A stretch of 64,000 nt of DNA from an uncultured Bacteroides sp. GTDB taxonomy: Bacteria; Bacteroidota; Bacteroidia; Bacteroidales; Bacteroidaceae. Numbering within the stretch: the first letter of the stretch is position 1; each line of letters begins with the position of its first letter. The stretch covers positions 1-64,000 of the forward strand of contig CALUOO010000003.1 of assembly GCA_944322345.1 (NCBI GenBank), read 5' to 3'. A model generated the notes under the pieces. That model saw only the letters and a program-made list of their open reading frames with translations, made no database searches and was not told the DNA's origin. The position numbers and the translations under genes were made by a program. Below, piece after piece: positions 26,512-34,213 of the stretch.

Positions 26512-27705
26512 TTACTCAAATACCGGAGTCAAAGCAACGATTTCCCAGTCTGCTACTGTCACTTTTACATTTACACAGATTTCTTCATCCGGATTCCAAG
26601 GTCCTACATTTTCAACTTTAAACTTATAGCTGTCAATTCTGTAAATCTTACCGGCTTCGAAAGCAGTCAAAGGTTGTCCATCCGATGATTTATTGAAGCT
26701 TGCAGTTACCACTGCTCCGAATGGGTCTTTTGTTGTTTCATCCGTATAAGCGTCTACGGCAAGTTTAATCTGGACATTCTTCTTTGATGTAGAGCCAATC
26801 TGTGCAGGAGAGAACTGATAAACATAATAGCCGGCAGCAGGATTATGTATATCATCATTTTTTGCTAACTCAGCACCTATAATCTTATCCCATGCCCAGC
26901 TATAATTAGTATATGTACCATTCTGACTATCTGTTGTTTCACCAAAAATATACTTGCCTTTTACAGCAGTAGATCCCGGTTCCAATACATTGTCAATTGT
27001 CATCTCTTCGCTTGCAGTGCCGCCTAAAGTGAACCGATTATTATAGTCCATCAAACCGATAGCCTCCAATACAATCTTTTTGTATTTACTACCTGTCAAA
27101 TCTTCGCACTGGATTCCCTTTACTTCGAAACGGGAAACAAAAGGAGCCAATGCCACTTCAGCCTTATACAGTAAGTTATGCCCTTCTTGATCGTCGGTAA
27201 TACCATCACCCTCTGTGACAGGTGCAATTTGTGTATCCCCACCAAACAAAATGACATCTCCGAAATCCTGTTCGCCAGCTATCTGCAAAGCTTGATTTTT
27301 TACAGCAGAAATATTTGTCGTATTAGGTGTTACAGCTGGCAAATTTTTACCTTCTGCATTTCCAACTACATACACCTGTTCCACAGAGTTAGGGATACTA
27401 TGGAAAAGATGCCCTGCAGTACCTATAGTAGCCCAATCATCAGCATCGTCATTCAAGGTCTCTGTCTTTTTAATAACACCTGTTGCATCAGTAAAATACA
27501 CGGTAAAATTCGTCAGAGCAATCTGTCCTGCTGTTTTGCCTTCTTCCACTGCACGACCGGAAACACCGGAAGACAGCCCTTCGAACTTCAGATACATGCT
27601 CTTTGTTCCATCATTGCTTACACCAGAAGTCAAATCTTCTTCGTTACTACATGCGGCAAAAGCCAATCCCGCTAATCCCAGCATAAAGAATTTGTTCATT
27701 TTCAT
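26512..27705 (-). CDS. Mfa1-like fimbrial major subunit
   Basis: 397 residues. Lipoprotein signal LGLAGLAFAACSNEED, then a pro-segment containing GRAVEEGKTAGQ, a basic site suitable for proteolytic trimming that would free the donor-strand groove. The remainder is beta-rich with the Mfa1 layout (LTNFTVYFTDATG, HSIPNSVEQVYVVGNAEG, YYVYQFSPAQIG) and ends in a C-terminal strand (VKVTVADWEIVALTPVFE) expected to act in strand exchange. Type V fimbriae are assembled outside the cell from such lipoprotein precursors. A G/C-rich hairpin sits in its leader at 27751-27769. Two starts (27705 and 27699) are possible. Confidence 0.88.
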   Translation of the reverse strand: MKMNKFFMLGLAGLAFAACSNEEDLTSGVSNDGTKSMYLKFEGLSSGVSGRAVEEGKTAGQIALTNFTVYFTDATGVIKKTETLNDDADDWATIGTAGHLFHSIPNSVEQVYVVGNAEGKNLPAVTPNTTNISAVKNQALQIAGEQDFGDVILFGGDTQIAPVTEGDGITDDQEGHNLLYKAEVALAPFVSRFEVKGIQCEDLTGSKYKKIVLEAIGLMDYNNRFTLGGTASEEMTIDNVLEPGSTAVKGKYIFGETTDSQNGTYTNYSWAWDKIIGAELAKNDDIHNPAAGYYVYQFSPAQIGSTSKKNVQIKLAVDAYTDETTKDPFGAVVTASFNKSSDGQPLTAFEAGKIYRIDSYKFKVENVGPWNPDEEICVNVKVTVADWEIVALTPVFE

Positions 27706-27750
27706 AATTAAAATAAATTTAGTTAATGTATAAATATAGATTTCATCCCA

Positions 27751-27769
27751 AAGGGGGGATAATCCCCTT
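27751..27769 (-). promoter_or_regulatory. Hairpin in the leader of the major-subunit gene
   Basis: AAGGGG (27751-27756) with CCCCTT (27764-27769), or GGGGAT/ATCCCC within it, in otherwise A/T-rich sequence 46 bp ahead of the start codon. A 12-bp inverted repeat (27809-27820 with 27884-27895) lies further upstream in the same 208-bp gap. Both could favour separate accumulation of the major-subunit mRNA. Confidence 0.5.
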
Positions 27770-27913
27770 ACAGAATTTTTTCTGATACCTAGTTGCAGAG
27801 GAAGACAAACAGAGTTTCACGAGAACCGATCGGGCAAAAAACAGGGGAACTAGGGGAATAAAAAAAGCCTTTACTTTTCCTCTGTGAAACTCTGTATTCT
27901 CTTCGATAAGATT

Positions 27914-29368
27914 CTATTCCAACAATTCCATTGCCTTCCGGCACATGTCCAAATTTCCAGCAGCTCCGGCATATCCTGCCTCCTTCGCCTTATTGAACGC
28001 AACGGCGGCTTCCTTCCGCTGCCCGTTCTTGAAATAGGCAACGCCCAGCAGGTTGAGCAGAGCACCCTCTTTGGTTCCTTCCAGCAAGGCAATAGCTTCG
28101 CGGTAATGTCCAGTCTCTATCTCGGCAAGAGCAGCGTTGTTGCGTGCCGCCAAATTGTCCGGATAAGTACGCACTGCTATTTGCAGCGCCTCGCGGTAAG
28201 CATCGCTGTTACGTCCATAACTGTCTGCCACTTTTTGTATTTCGGCTACACTGAGATGTTCGGGGCGCGACTTCAAAAGCTGACGTGCTTCCCCGAGGTC
28301 AAAGTGACGCACGTTATATTCTATACGATATTCGTTACGACGCAACGGTCCGTACATTTCATTCAGTAACCGCTGGTAGATTTCCGGAGGAACCAATGCC
28401 TTGATTTTCTCTTCGCAGGCATCCTGATCGCCCGTACATCCATCAATAATTGCCAGCACCTCATCTATTTTCAACAGTTTAGGATGTTTCAACACTTCGG
28501 CACGCAGTCCGTCCCAATCCTCCCCTTTCCAGTTTACATGCCACAAATTGCGGTCCAGCTCGGGATTCTGTTCCTGAACATATTGGGTAAACTTCTGCGC
28601 ACGCCGTTTAGACAGCTCCATATTATACGCTACAGTAGCTTCCGGTGACGCATACCCGGTGACGAAAATACCAGTAATAGTAAGGTTTTTATCCTCTTTC
28701 ACCGCATCAACAGAAGCCTGCACCTTTGCCAATTCCTCGCGGTTATTTTTGTATTCAGGTAACACGTTGTGGCTGTCCTGCCGGTATTGCAGACGGGCAG
28801 TCTTCACCTCCGAACGACGTTTTACAGTCTCTTCCTGTGGTTTCATCACAGGTGTCATAACAAACCGGGGCTCTTCGTAAGGTAATACCGTACCAGTGAT
28901 CAAATTCTCGTCACCTTCATCACACGAAGCACATCCGGTAGTATATCCTCTCAGCTCCATACGGCTGTTTACCATCCATGTCTGAAAAGGAATCTCAGCA
29001 GAATAGTGCAACGACTGTTTTTGGCCATTCTTCCGTCGTAAGCGGACATCATAATCTGCCCAGCCTGTTTCGCCAAGACTTTCTTGTCTGCGCGTCACCT
29101 TATCTCTGATCTTTCCGTTAATAAGTACGGGCTCAAGTGCTTGCTGCTGTATACCATCAGCAGAGACCAACGTAGGAACAAGTTTCAGCGAATGCTGTCT
29201 TTTCATATCAAGATCATCAAGATTGATATCCATCTGAACCTTCACCGCTTTTCCCACCTTCTCTACACTGCGATTCTCTACTTTTATATTCTCCAAATAA
29301 TATGTCTGTGCAAAGGCAAACGGGCATGCAGCCAATAGCCATGCAACGAGTATTTGTCTCTTTTTCAT
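27914..29368 (-). CDS. DUF3868 protein, OmpA-like and TPR regions (fimbrial operon)
   Basis: 484 residues with a signal peptide (LVAWLLAACPFAFA). The N-terminal domain (YYLENIKVENRSVEKVGKAV...) is DUF3868. The middle carries an OmpA-like segment (ITGIFVTGYASPEATVAYNMELSKRRAQ), which usually contacts peptidoglycan, and the C-terminus has TPR-like helices (ARNNAALAEIETGHYREAIALLEG). Such proteins commonly accompany DUF3575 barrels in Bacteroides fimbrial operons and may form a periplasmic scaffold. It lies 18 bp behind the DUF3575 gene. Confidence 0.85.
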   Translation of the reverse strand: MKKRQILVAWLLAACPFAFAQTYYLENIKVENRSVEKVGKAVKVQMDINLDDLDMKRQHSLKLVPTLVSADGIQQQALEPVLINGKIRDKVTRRQESLGETGWADYDVRLRRKNGQKQSLHYSAEIPFQTWMVNSRMELRGYTTGCASCDEGDENLITGTVLPYEEPRFVMTPVMKPQEETVKRRSEVKTARLQYRQDSHNVLPEYKNNREELAKVQASVDAVKEDKNLTITGIFVTGYASPEATVAYNMELSKRRAQKFTQYVQEQNPELDRNLWHVNWKGEDWDGLRAEVLKHPKLLKIDEVLAIIDGCTGDQDACEEKIKALVPPEIYQRLLNEMYGPLRRNEYRIEYNVRHFDLGEARQLLKSRPEHLSVAEIQKVADSYGRNSDAYREALQIAVRTYPDNLAARNNAALAEIETGHYREAIALLEGTKEGALLNLLGVAYFKNGQRKEAAVAFNKAKEAGYAGAAGNLDMCRKAMELLE

Positions 29369-29386
29369 ATCGCTCTTCCCTCCTAC

Positions 29387-29950
29387 TTATTTAATAATGT
29401 ATATCAGTGATACGGCAGCCTTGGTCACACCTAAATAGTTTTTATCGCCATCACCTTTCCATTCACCACAACGCGGACAGTCGTAACGATCGTAATGTGC
29501 CCGCACATAACCTACGCCCAACTCAGCTTCGATGCTCCATCGGTTTCCCAACAGCCACTGATATCCATAACCTACACCTGCTCCGTAGTAAAATCCTTCG
29601 TAGCGGTGTTTTTCCAATCCTTCGTAAATACCAAAGGGAAAATCAATGCCTCCTACATTATACTGTCCGCCCAACAAGTGTAATCCCAGGAAATGGCCGT
29701 TGAAACGTTCGCAAAACCAATAACGCGCTTCGGGTTGTGCCATCCAGTGTTTCCACTTCTTATTTTCGTTAAATGTCCATCCATTATAATTCCCGGACAG
29801 ATCTAACGTCCATTTTGGCGACAGCCCGATTTCTGCACCCAAATTAACAGTAGCTGTTGCATCGTACAGCAGATTGGTCTTTACCGCCACTTTTGGGGCA
29901 GACAAAGAGAGGCTGACAAGCAGCAATAAAAAAATCAGATTTCGTTTCAT
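29387..29950 (-). CDS. DUF3575 outer-membrane barrel protein, first gene of the fimbrial operon
   Basis: 187 residues. Signal peptide LIFLLLLVSLSLSAPKV, then the DUF3575 opening VAVKTNLLYDATATVNLGAEIGL and alternating beta strands with many aromatic residues (GFYYGAGVGYGYQW, AAVSLIYIIK end), as in small outer membrane barrels. A CPRCGEW segment near residue 160 is notable. Nothing resembling a promoter lies between its start and the inverted repeat at 30017, so expression should depend on the invertible segment. Confidence 0.85.
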   Translation of the reverse strand: MKRNLIFLLLLVSLSLSAPKVAVKTNLLYDATATVNLGAEIGLSPKWTLDLSGNYNGWTFNENKKWKHWMAQPEARYWFCERFNGHFLGLHLLGGQYNVGGIDFPFGIYEGLEKHRYEGFYYGAGVGYGYQWLLGNRWSIEAELGVGYVRAHYDRYDCPRCGEWKGDGDKNYLGVTKAAVSLIYIIK

Positions 29951-30158
29951 GATTCTTAGTATTTATAGCACTACTTGATAGTAGTTGTTGTTCATTCTCA
30001 CCCCATTCTAAAACCATTACTTTGTAGGTAACAGGAATACTGTCGTTGAAAATATATTTGCAAAGTGCTTTGAGTAGAAATCTTGTATTGAAACTGTATA
30101 TTCTTTTTATAGGAGGAAAAGTTGCTCAATTTTTATTCTATCCTTCTTTATTATGTAC

Positions 30159-30250
30159 GAGATGTACATCTCGGCATACATGAGATGTGCATCTTGGCAT
30201 GCATGAGATGTACATCTTGGTATGTACAACATGCACATCTCGTACATACC
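30159..30250. repeat. Tandem array of 23-bp units with palindromic core, inside the invertible segment
   Basis: Four units starting at 30159, 30182, 30205 and 30228. Core GAGATGTACATCTC in unit 1 is a perfect 14-bp palindrome; units 2-4 vary by a few bases. Same period as the array at 5624-5842 but a different sequence. Confidence 0.85.
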
Positions 30251-30597
30251 AAGATTCCTATACCTAAAAAACATCGTTTATTAGAAAAAAAAAGAATAAA
30301 AGCGAGAGGACAAATCATATATATATACAAGGATCAGGTCAACCTCCATTCGAATGAGGATGAAAACGTCCTGCAGTTGCTTTTATGCTCAAAGAACTGT
30401 CATTTTATTATCTAAAACCCCAAGAATAATCTTATGTAAATAAATTAGGAAATATTTAAATCGATTTTATTGTGCTTATTGTAACAAAAAGATACATCGT
30501 ATCATATAAATAATTAGCTGACAAATATTTGAATTAAATGCTTGAATCGATTTCCGATTTTCTTTTTTGTTAAAACCTAAATTTTTTCTGTGTTTCT

Positions 30598-30629
30598 TTT
30601 GTTTGTTTAATAAAACATTTCTAATTTTG
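30598..30629 (+). promoter_or_regulatory. Invertible promoter, pointing away from the fimbrial operon
   Basis: TTTG (30598-30601), 20-bp spacer, TAATTTTG (30622-30629). It lies just inside the right inverted repeat. As sequenced it would transcribe rightward, antisense to the recombinase gene; after inversion it would drive the fimbrial genes. Confidence 0.7.
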
Positions 30630-30762
30630 TCAGAAACAAAGTTACCGTTACCTACAAAGTAAAAGAGTAGTTTTGTATTATCTTTTCCCCCCTTTTCCTT
30701 TCACTAGCTATCAGGACTATTTCTTAAAATCTTAGTCTCTATTTTAGATTTCCCGCAAAGTA

Positions 30763-31632
30763 TTAATGTATCCCAACAAGAATATCAGAAATTATTTCAC
30801 GATTCATCTGCCCAATTTGTTCATCAGTATGCCTTTTGAAATATGTCTCTGTTACCCGAACAGAGGAGTGTCCCATTGCATTAGAAATCAACTCCTGCTG
30901 ATAATTACGATAGTTAGCAATAGTCGCCCAACTATGGCGTGCACAATAGCTACTTAGAGAACAGGGAATATCTGCAAAAACAGCCAGCCTCTTTAGCAAC
31001 GCATTAAACCTCCTCAAAGCATTTCTATATTGCCTATAAGCCTCGTTGCCTACCTTATTTATATATGGAAACAGATAGGGAGATGTCGTATCCCTGCTTT
31101 TCAGCTTTTCTATCAGCCTCATTGCTTGCGGTAATACCTCTACTGTCAGCCAGCTTCCAGTCTTTCGACGACGATAGGTAAGCACATTCCCTTTAAGATC
31201 ACACTTCCGTAAGTAAGCAATATCGACAAAAGGAATGCCACGTAACATAAATAAAAGAAGAAACAGCATCCGTGCTTTATCCATCGGACAGTTTTGTTTT
31301 ACCTGTAAACCGTATAGCCGTTGTAATGTCTGCTCATCTATCGCCCGTTTCACAGTGATTCGCGTACCTGTATATACACCCTTGAAAAGCCGTGGGCGAT
31401 AAACCGCCAGCCCAACATCCACTGCACGAAAATAAACGGCACGCAGCATCCTCATGTAAGTAGAAATTGTATTCCAATGCAACTGCCTTCCAAGCAAATA
31501 ATTCTGAAAAGCTTTTAGCCATAAGGGAGTAATATCGTCCAAATGGGCAGAAGTACCTGCCATAAAGTTTTTTACTCGATTAAGCATACTCTCATACACA
31601 TGGGCAGTACCCAAACGTCCCTCTTCTTTCAT
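30763..31632 (-). CDS. Tyrosine site-specific recombinase (putative DNA invertase), N-terminus interrupted by a stop codon
   Basis: 289 residues from the first ATG after an amber codon. A SAM-like core-binding domain (TPLWLKAFQNYLL...NTISTYMRMLRAVYFRAVD) precedes the catalytic domain: R of LLRGIPFVDIAYL, K of RRRKTGSWLTV, SSYCARHSWAT with its Arg, and GHSSVRVTETYFKRH with His and the nucleophile Tyr. This is the Bacteroidetes family that often flips promoters. Upstream in the same frame, an ATG at 31683 begins MKQRINLDMYAACII, then TAG (31636-31638), then Q and this ATG, so the natural protein probably started at 31683 with CAG in place of TAG. Relatives usually carry about 15-20 residues here. 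Activity of the shortened form is uncertain. Confidence 0.85.
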   Translation of the reverse strand: MKEEGRLGTAHVYESMLNRVKNFMAGTSAHLDDITPLWLKAFQNYLLGRQLHWNTISTYMRMLRAVYFRAVDVGLAVYRPRLFKGVYTGTRITVKRAIDEQTLQRLYGLQVKQNCPMDKARMLFLLLFMLRGIPFVDIAYLRKCDLKGNVLTYRRRKTGSWLTVEVLPQAMRLIEKLKSRDTTSPYLFPYINKVGNEAYRQYRNALRRFNALLKRLAVFADIPCSLSSYCARHSWATIANYRNYQQELISNAMGHSSVRVTETYFKRHTDEQIGQMNREIISDILVGIH

Positions 31633-31926
31633 CTGCTAGATAATACAAGCAGCATACATGTCCAAATTGATTCTTTGTTTCATCTAAATATTCCAGTTTT
31701 TTATTTGTAGTTATTTCTTTACTCTGACTAAAAAATTACAAACTAATAACTTTAACTTATTTAAAGTTTATCATTATATTGTTTTTGATTTTATTTTTCT
31801 GTTTTTATCAAATACATAATAAATCGTACAACTAAAAACAGAGAGACGAGATATCGGACATTGCACAAAAACTAAACTTTCGTGCATTAAAAGCACATCC
31901 TATTCAAGATTTATCTATCTTTGCGC

Positions 31927-32006
31927 CCGATTTTAAACAAGCGGTCCAGCAATGTGCCCGAGAAAGTGATAAAATCATGCATACCTTTTTCCAACCTTAA
32001 AATCGG
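31927..32006 (+). promoter_or_regulatory. Structured leader of the carboxylase operon
   Basis: CCGATTTTAA (31927-31936) is exactly complementary to TTAAAATCGG (31997-32006), closing a loop of 60 nt that contains a further TGAT/ATCA stem. A TATCTTTG box at 31916-31923 lies just before it, though without a good -33 box. Transcription from there would include the structure in the mRNA leader. It does not match the cobalamin riboswitch features I know. The rest of the gap (31684-31926) is A/T-rich with nothing recognisable. Confidence 0.45.
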
Positions 32007-32096
32007 CAGATGCCATGTTTCCTGCAGCAGACAAAATTGCCTGAAGAAGGAAATACACATATAAAATATTATGTATTGCACCTAATTGAGTAAATT

Positions 32097-33611
32097 ATGA
32101 TAAAAAAAATCTTAGTAGCCAATCGTGGTGAAATTGCCGTAAGGGTAATGCGTTCTTGTAGAGAAATGGGAATCACAAGCATTGCCATATTTTCAGAAGC
32201 AGACCGTACCGCGAAACATGTGCTATATGCAGATGAAGCCTATTGCATAGGACCTGCTGCATCGAAAGAAAGTTATCTGAATATTGAAAAAATTATTGAA
32301 GTAGCGAAAACCGCTCATGCAGATGCTATCCACCCGGGATATGGTTTTTTATCAGAAAATGCAACTTTTGCACGCCGTTGCCAAGAAGAAGGGATTATTT
32401 TCATAGGTCCTGATCCAGAAACAATGGAAGCAATGGGAGATAAAATCTCAGCACGTATCAAGATGATTGATGCCGGAGTACCTGTTGTTCCCGGGACTCA
32501 AGAAAATCTAAAAAGTGTTGAAGAAGCCATCGAACTCTGTAATCAGATTGGCTATCCTGTAATGCTGAAAGCATCTATGGGAGGTGGAGGAAAAGGTATG
32601 CGTCTTATCCACTCCCCCGAAGAAGTAGAAGAAGCCTATACTACCGCAAAAAGCGAGTCACTCTCTTCATTTGGTGACGATACTGTCTATCTGGAAAAAT
32701 TTGTAGAAGAGCCTCACCACATTGAGTTCCAAATCTTAGGCGACAAACATGGAAATGTCATTCATCTTTGTGAACGTGAATGCTCCGTACAACGGAGAAA
32801 CCAGAAGATTGTGGAAGAAACTCCCTCTGTATTCGTTACTCCCGAATTACGCAAGGATATGGGTGAGAAAGCTGTAGCCGCAGCCAAAGCCGTCAACTAC
32901 ATTGGCGCAGGAACTATCGAATTCCTTGTAGATAAACACCGCAACTACTATTTTCTTGAGATGAATACCCGCCTGCAAGTTGAGCACCCTATTACAGAAG
33001 AAGTAATTGGAGTGGATCTGGTAAAAGAACAAATCAAAATAGCCGACGGTCAGGTATTGCAACTTAAACAAGAAGACATCAAGCAACGAGGACATGCCAT
33101 CGAATGCCGTATCTGTGCTGAAGATACTGAAATGAATTTTATGCCCAGCCCAGGAATCATCAAACAGATTACAGAGCCCAACGGAATCGGTGTACGTATT
33201 GACAGCTACGTTTACGAAGGATATGAAATTCCTATCTACTACGATCCGATGATTGGAAAACTGATTGTATGGGCTACCAACCGTAAATATGCCATCGAAC
33301 GTATGCGCCGTGTGCTACACGAATATAAACTGACAGGAGTGAAGAACAATATTAGCTACCTGCGTGCCATTATGGATACACCCGACTTTGTAGAAGGACA
33401 CTACGACACCGGATTCATTGCCAAAAACGGAGAGTACTTGCGAGAATGCATCACACGTACCAGCGAGCGTGCCGAAAACATCGCGCTGATTGCCGCATAC
33501 ATGGACTATCTGATGAATCTGGAAGAGAACAACAGTGGTACCGCGACCGATAATCGTCCTATCAGTAAATGGAAAGAATTCGGATTACATAAAGGAGTAT
33601 TGCGTATTTGA
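32097..33611 (+). CDS. accC: Acyl-CoA carboxylase, biotin carboxylase subunit
   Basis: 504 residues. Full biotin carboxylase architecture: N-terminal ILVANRGEIAVRVMRSCREMG, HPGYGFLSENA, the ATP-grasp glycine loop KASMGGGGKGMR, the EFQILGD...RECSVQRRNQK segment, and the C-terminal domain with GHAIECRICAED. It carboxylates biotin on the carrier protein using ATP and bicarbonate. With the carrier and carboxyltransferase genes behind it, it forms a complete three-gene acyl-CoA carboxylase, most likely for propionyl-CoA/methylmalonyl-CoA in propionate metabolism. Symbol given by family; acetyl-CoA as substrate cannot be excluded. Confidence 0.9.
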   Translation: MIKKILVANRGEIAVRVMRSCREMGITSIAIFSEADRTAKHVLYADEAYCIGPAASKESYLNIEKIIEVAKTAHADAIHPGYGFLSENATFARRCQEEGIIFIGPDPETMEAMGDKISARIKMIDAGVPVVPGTQENLKSVEEAIELCNQIGYPVMLKASMGGGGKGMRLIHSPEEVEEAYTTAKSESLSSFGDDTVYLEKFVEEPHHIEFQILGDKHGNVIHLCERECSVQRRNQKIVEETPSVFVTPELRKDMGEKAVAAAKAVNYIGAGTIEFLVDKHRNYYFLEMNTRLQVEHPITEEVIGVDLVKEQIKIADGQVLQLKQEDIKQRGHAIECRICAEDTEMNFMPSPGIIKQITEPNGIGVRIDSYVYEGYEIPIYYDPMIGKLIVWATNRKYAIERMRRVLHEYKLTGVKNNISYLRAIMDTPDFVEGHYDTGFIAKNGEYLRECITRTSERAENIALIAAYMDYLMNLEENNSGTATDNRPISKWKEFGLHKGVLRI

Positions 33612-33662
33612 GTTATAAGTATACAATAATTGAGCCATAAGTTTTATAAAAACTTATAACTC
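33610..33662. repeat. Inverted repeat between accC and the biotin carrier gene
   Basis: GAGTTATAAGT (33610-33620) and ACTTATAACTC (33652-33662) are exact inverted repeats overlapping the accC stop codon. The same design is found at 13041-13086. It falls inside an operon, so it is not expected to stop transcription fully. Confidence 0.7.
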
Positions 33663-33703
33663 AAAATCAAAACTTAAAACATACAACTCAAAAACTTAAA
33701 ATT

Positions 33704-34213
33704 ATGGAAATTCACATAGGAAACCGAGTGGCCGAAGTAGAATTGGTCAGTAAGGAAGACAACAAAATAATACTTACTATTGATGGAAAAACGTTTGAAG
33801 CCGATGTAGTAATGGCCGAAAACGGAACCTGTAACATCCTAATGGACGGACGTAGTTCCAACGCACAACTCATTCGTAAAGAAAACGGCAAAAGTTATAA
33901 GGTAAATACACACTACAGCAGCTTCAATGTAGAGATTGTAGACAGCCAAGCTAAATATCTGCGTATGCGTAAAAAAGGAGAAGAGGAACTAAACGATCGG
34001 ATCTCTTCGCCAATGCCGGGTAAAGTTGTCAAAGTCCCCGTAACTGTGGGACAAGAGATGAAAGCCGGAGACACCGCAATCGTAATTGAGGCAATGAAAA
34101 TGCAAAGTAACTATAAAGTGACTTCTGATTGCCGCATCAAGGAAATACTTGTTAAAGAAGGAGATAACATTGCCGGAGAACAGACATTAATAACATTAGA
34201 ACCTATTGCATAA
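33704..34213 (+). CDS. Biotin carboxyl carrier protein of acyl-CoA carboxylase
   Basis: 169 residues. The C-terminal 75 residues form a biotinyl domain with the motif EAMKMQ; K132 is the predicted biotinylation site. The N-terminal part resembles the carrier subunits of methylmalonyl-CoA and oxaloacetate decarboxylases and propionyl-CoA carboxylases. The stop codon overlaps the next start by one base (TAATG), indicating tight translational coupling with the carboxyltransferase gene. Confidence 0.9.
   Translation: MEIHIGNRVAEVELVSKEDNKIILTIDGKTFEADVVMAENGTCNILMDGRSSNAQLIRKENGKSYKVNTHYSSFNVEIVDSQAKYLRMRKKGEEELNDRISSPMPGKVVKVPVTVGQEMKAGDTAIVIEAMKMQSNYKVTSDCRIKEILVKEGDNIAGEQTLITLEPIA

Larger units (their letters stand above)
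30017..30662. other. Candidate invertible DNA segment (phase-variation switch) of the fimbrial operon
   Basis: The perfect 16-bp arms TTACTTTGTAGGTAAC (30017-30032) and its reverse complement (30647-30662) bound a 646-bp A/T-rich segment directly upstream of the fimbrial operon and 100 bp from a tyrosine recombinase gene. The segment contains one full consensus promoter (30598-30629) pointing right. Inversion would place its start point near 30043, reading left into the operon with a leader of about 93 nt. In the present orientation no TAnnTTTG box faces the operon, so it is inferred OFF. A 23-bp tandem repeat sits inside. I see no convincing gene within; the 97-codon ORF at 30122-30415 is composed of repeat sequence and A/T-rich DNA. 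Confidence 0.8.

Noticed and set aside
30122..30415. 97-codon ORF inside the invertible segment
   Set aside because: It is built from the 23-bp repeat and A/T-rich sequence, has no recognisable motif and no start context; it would also be reversed with the segment.
30763..31632. Recombinase considered as integrase of an integrated mobile element
   Set aside because: No direct-repeat attachment sites, tRNA target, mobilisation or phage genes are nearby; its place beside inverted repeats and fimbrial genes fits a DNA invertase better.
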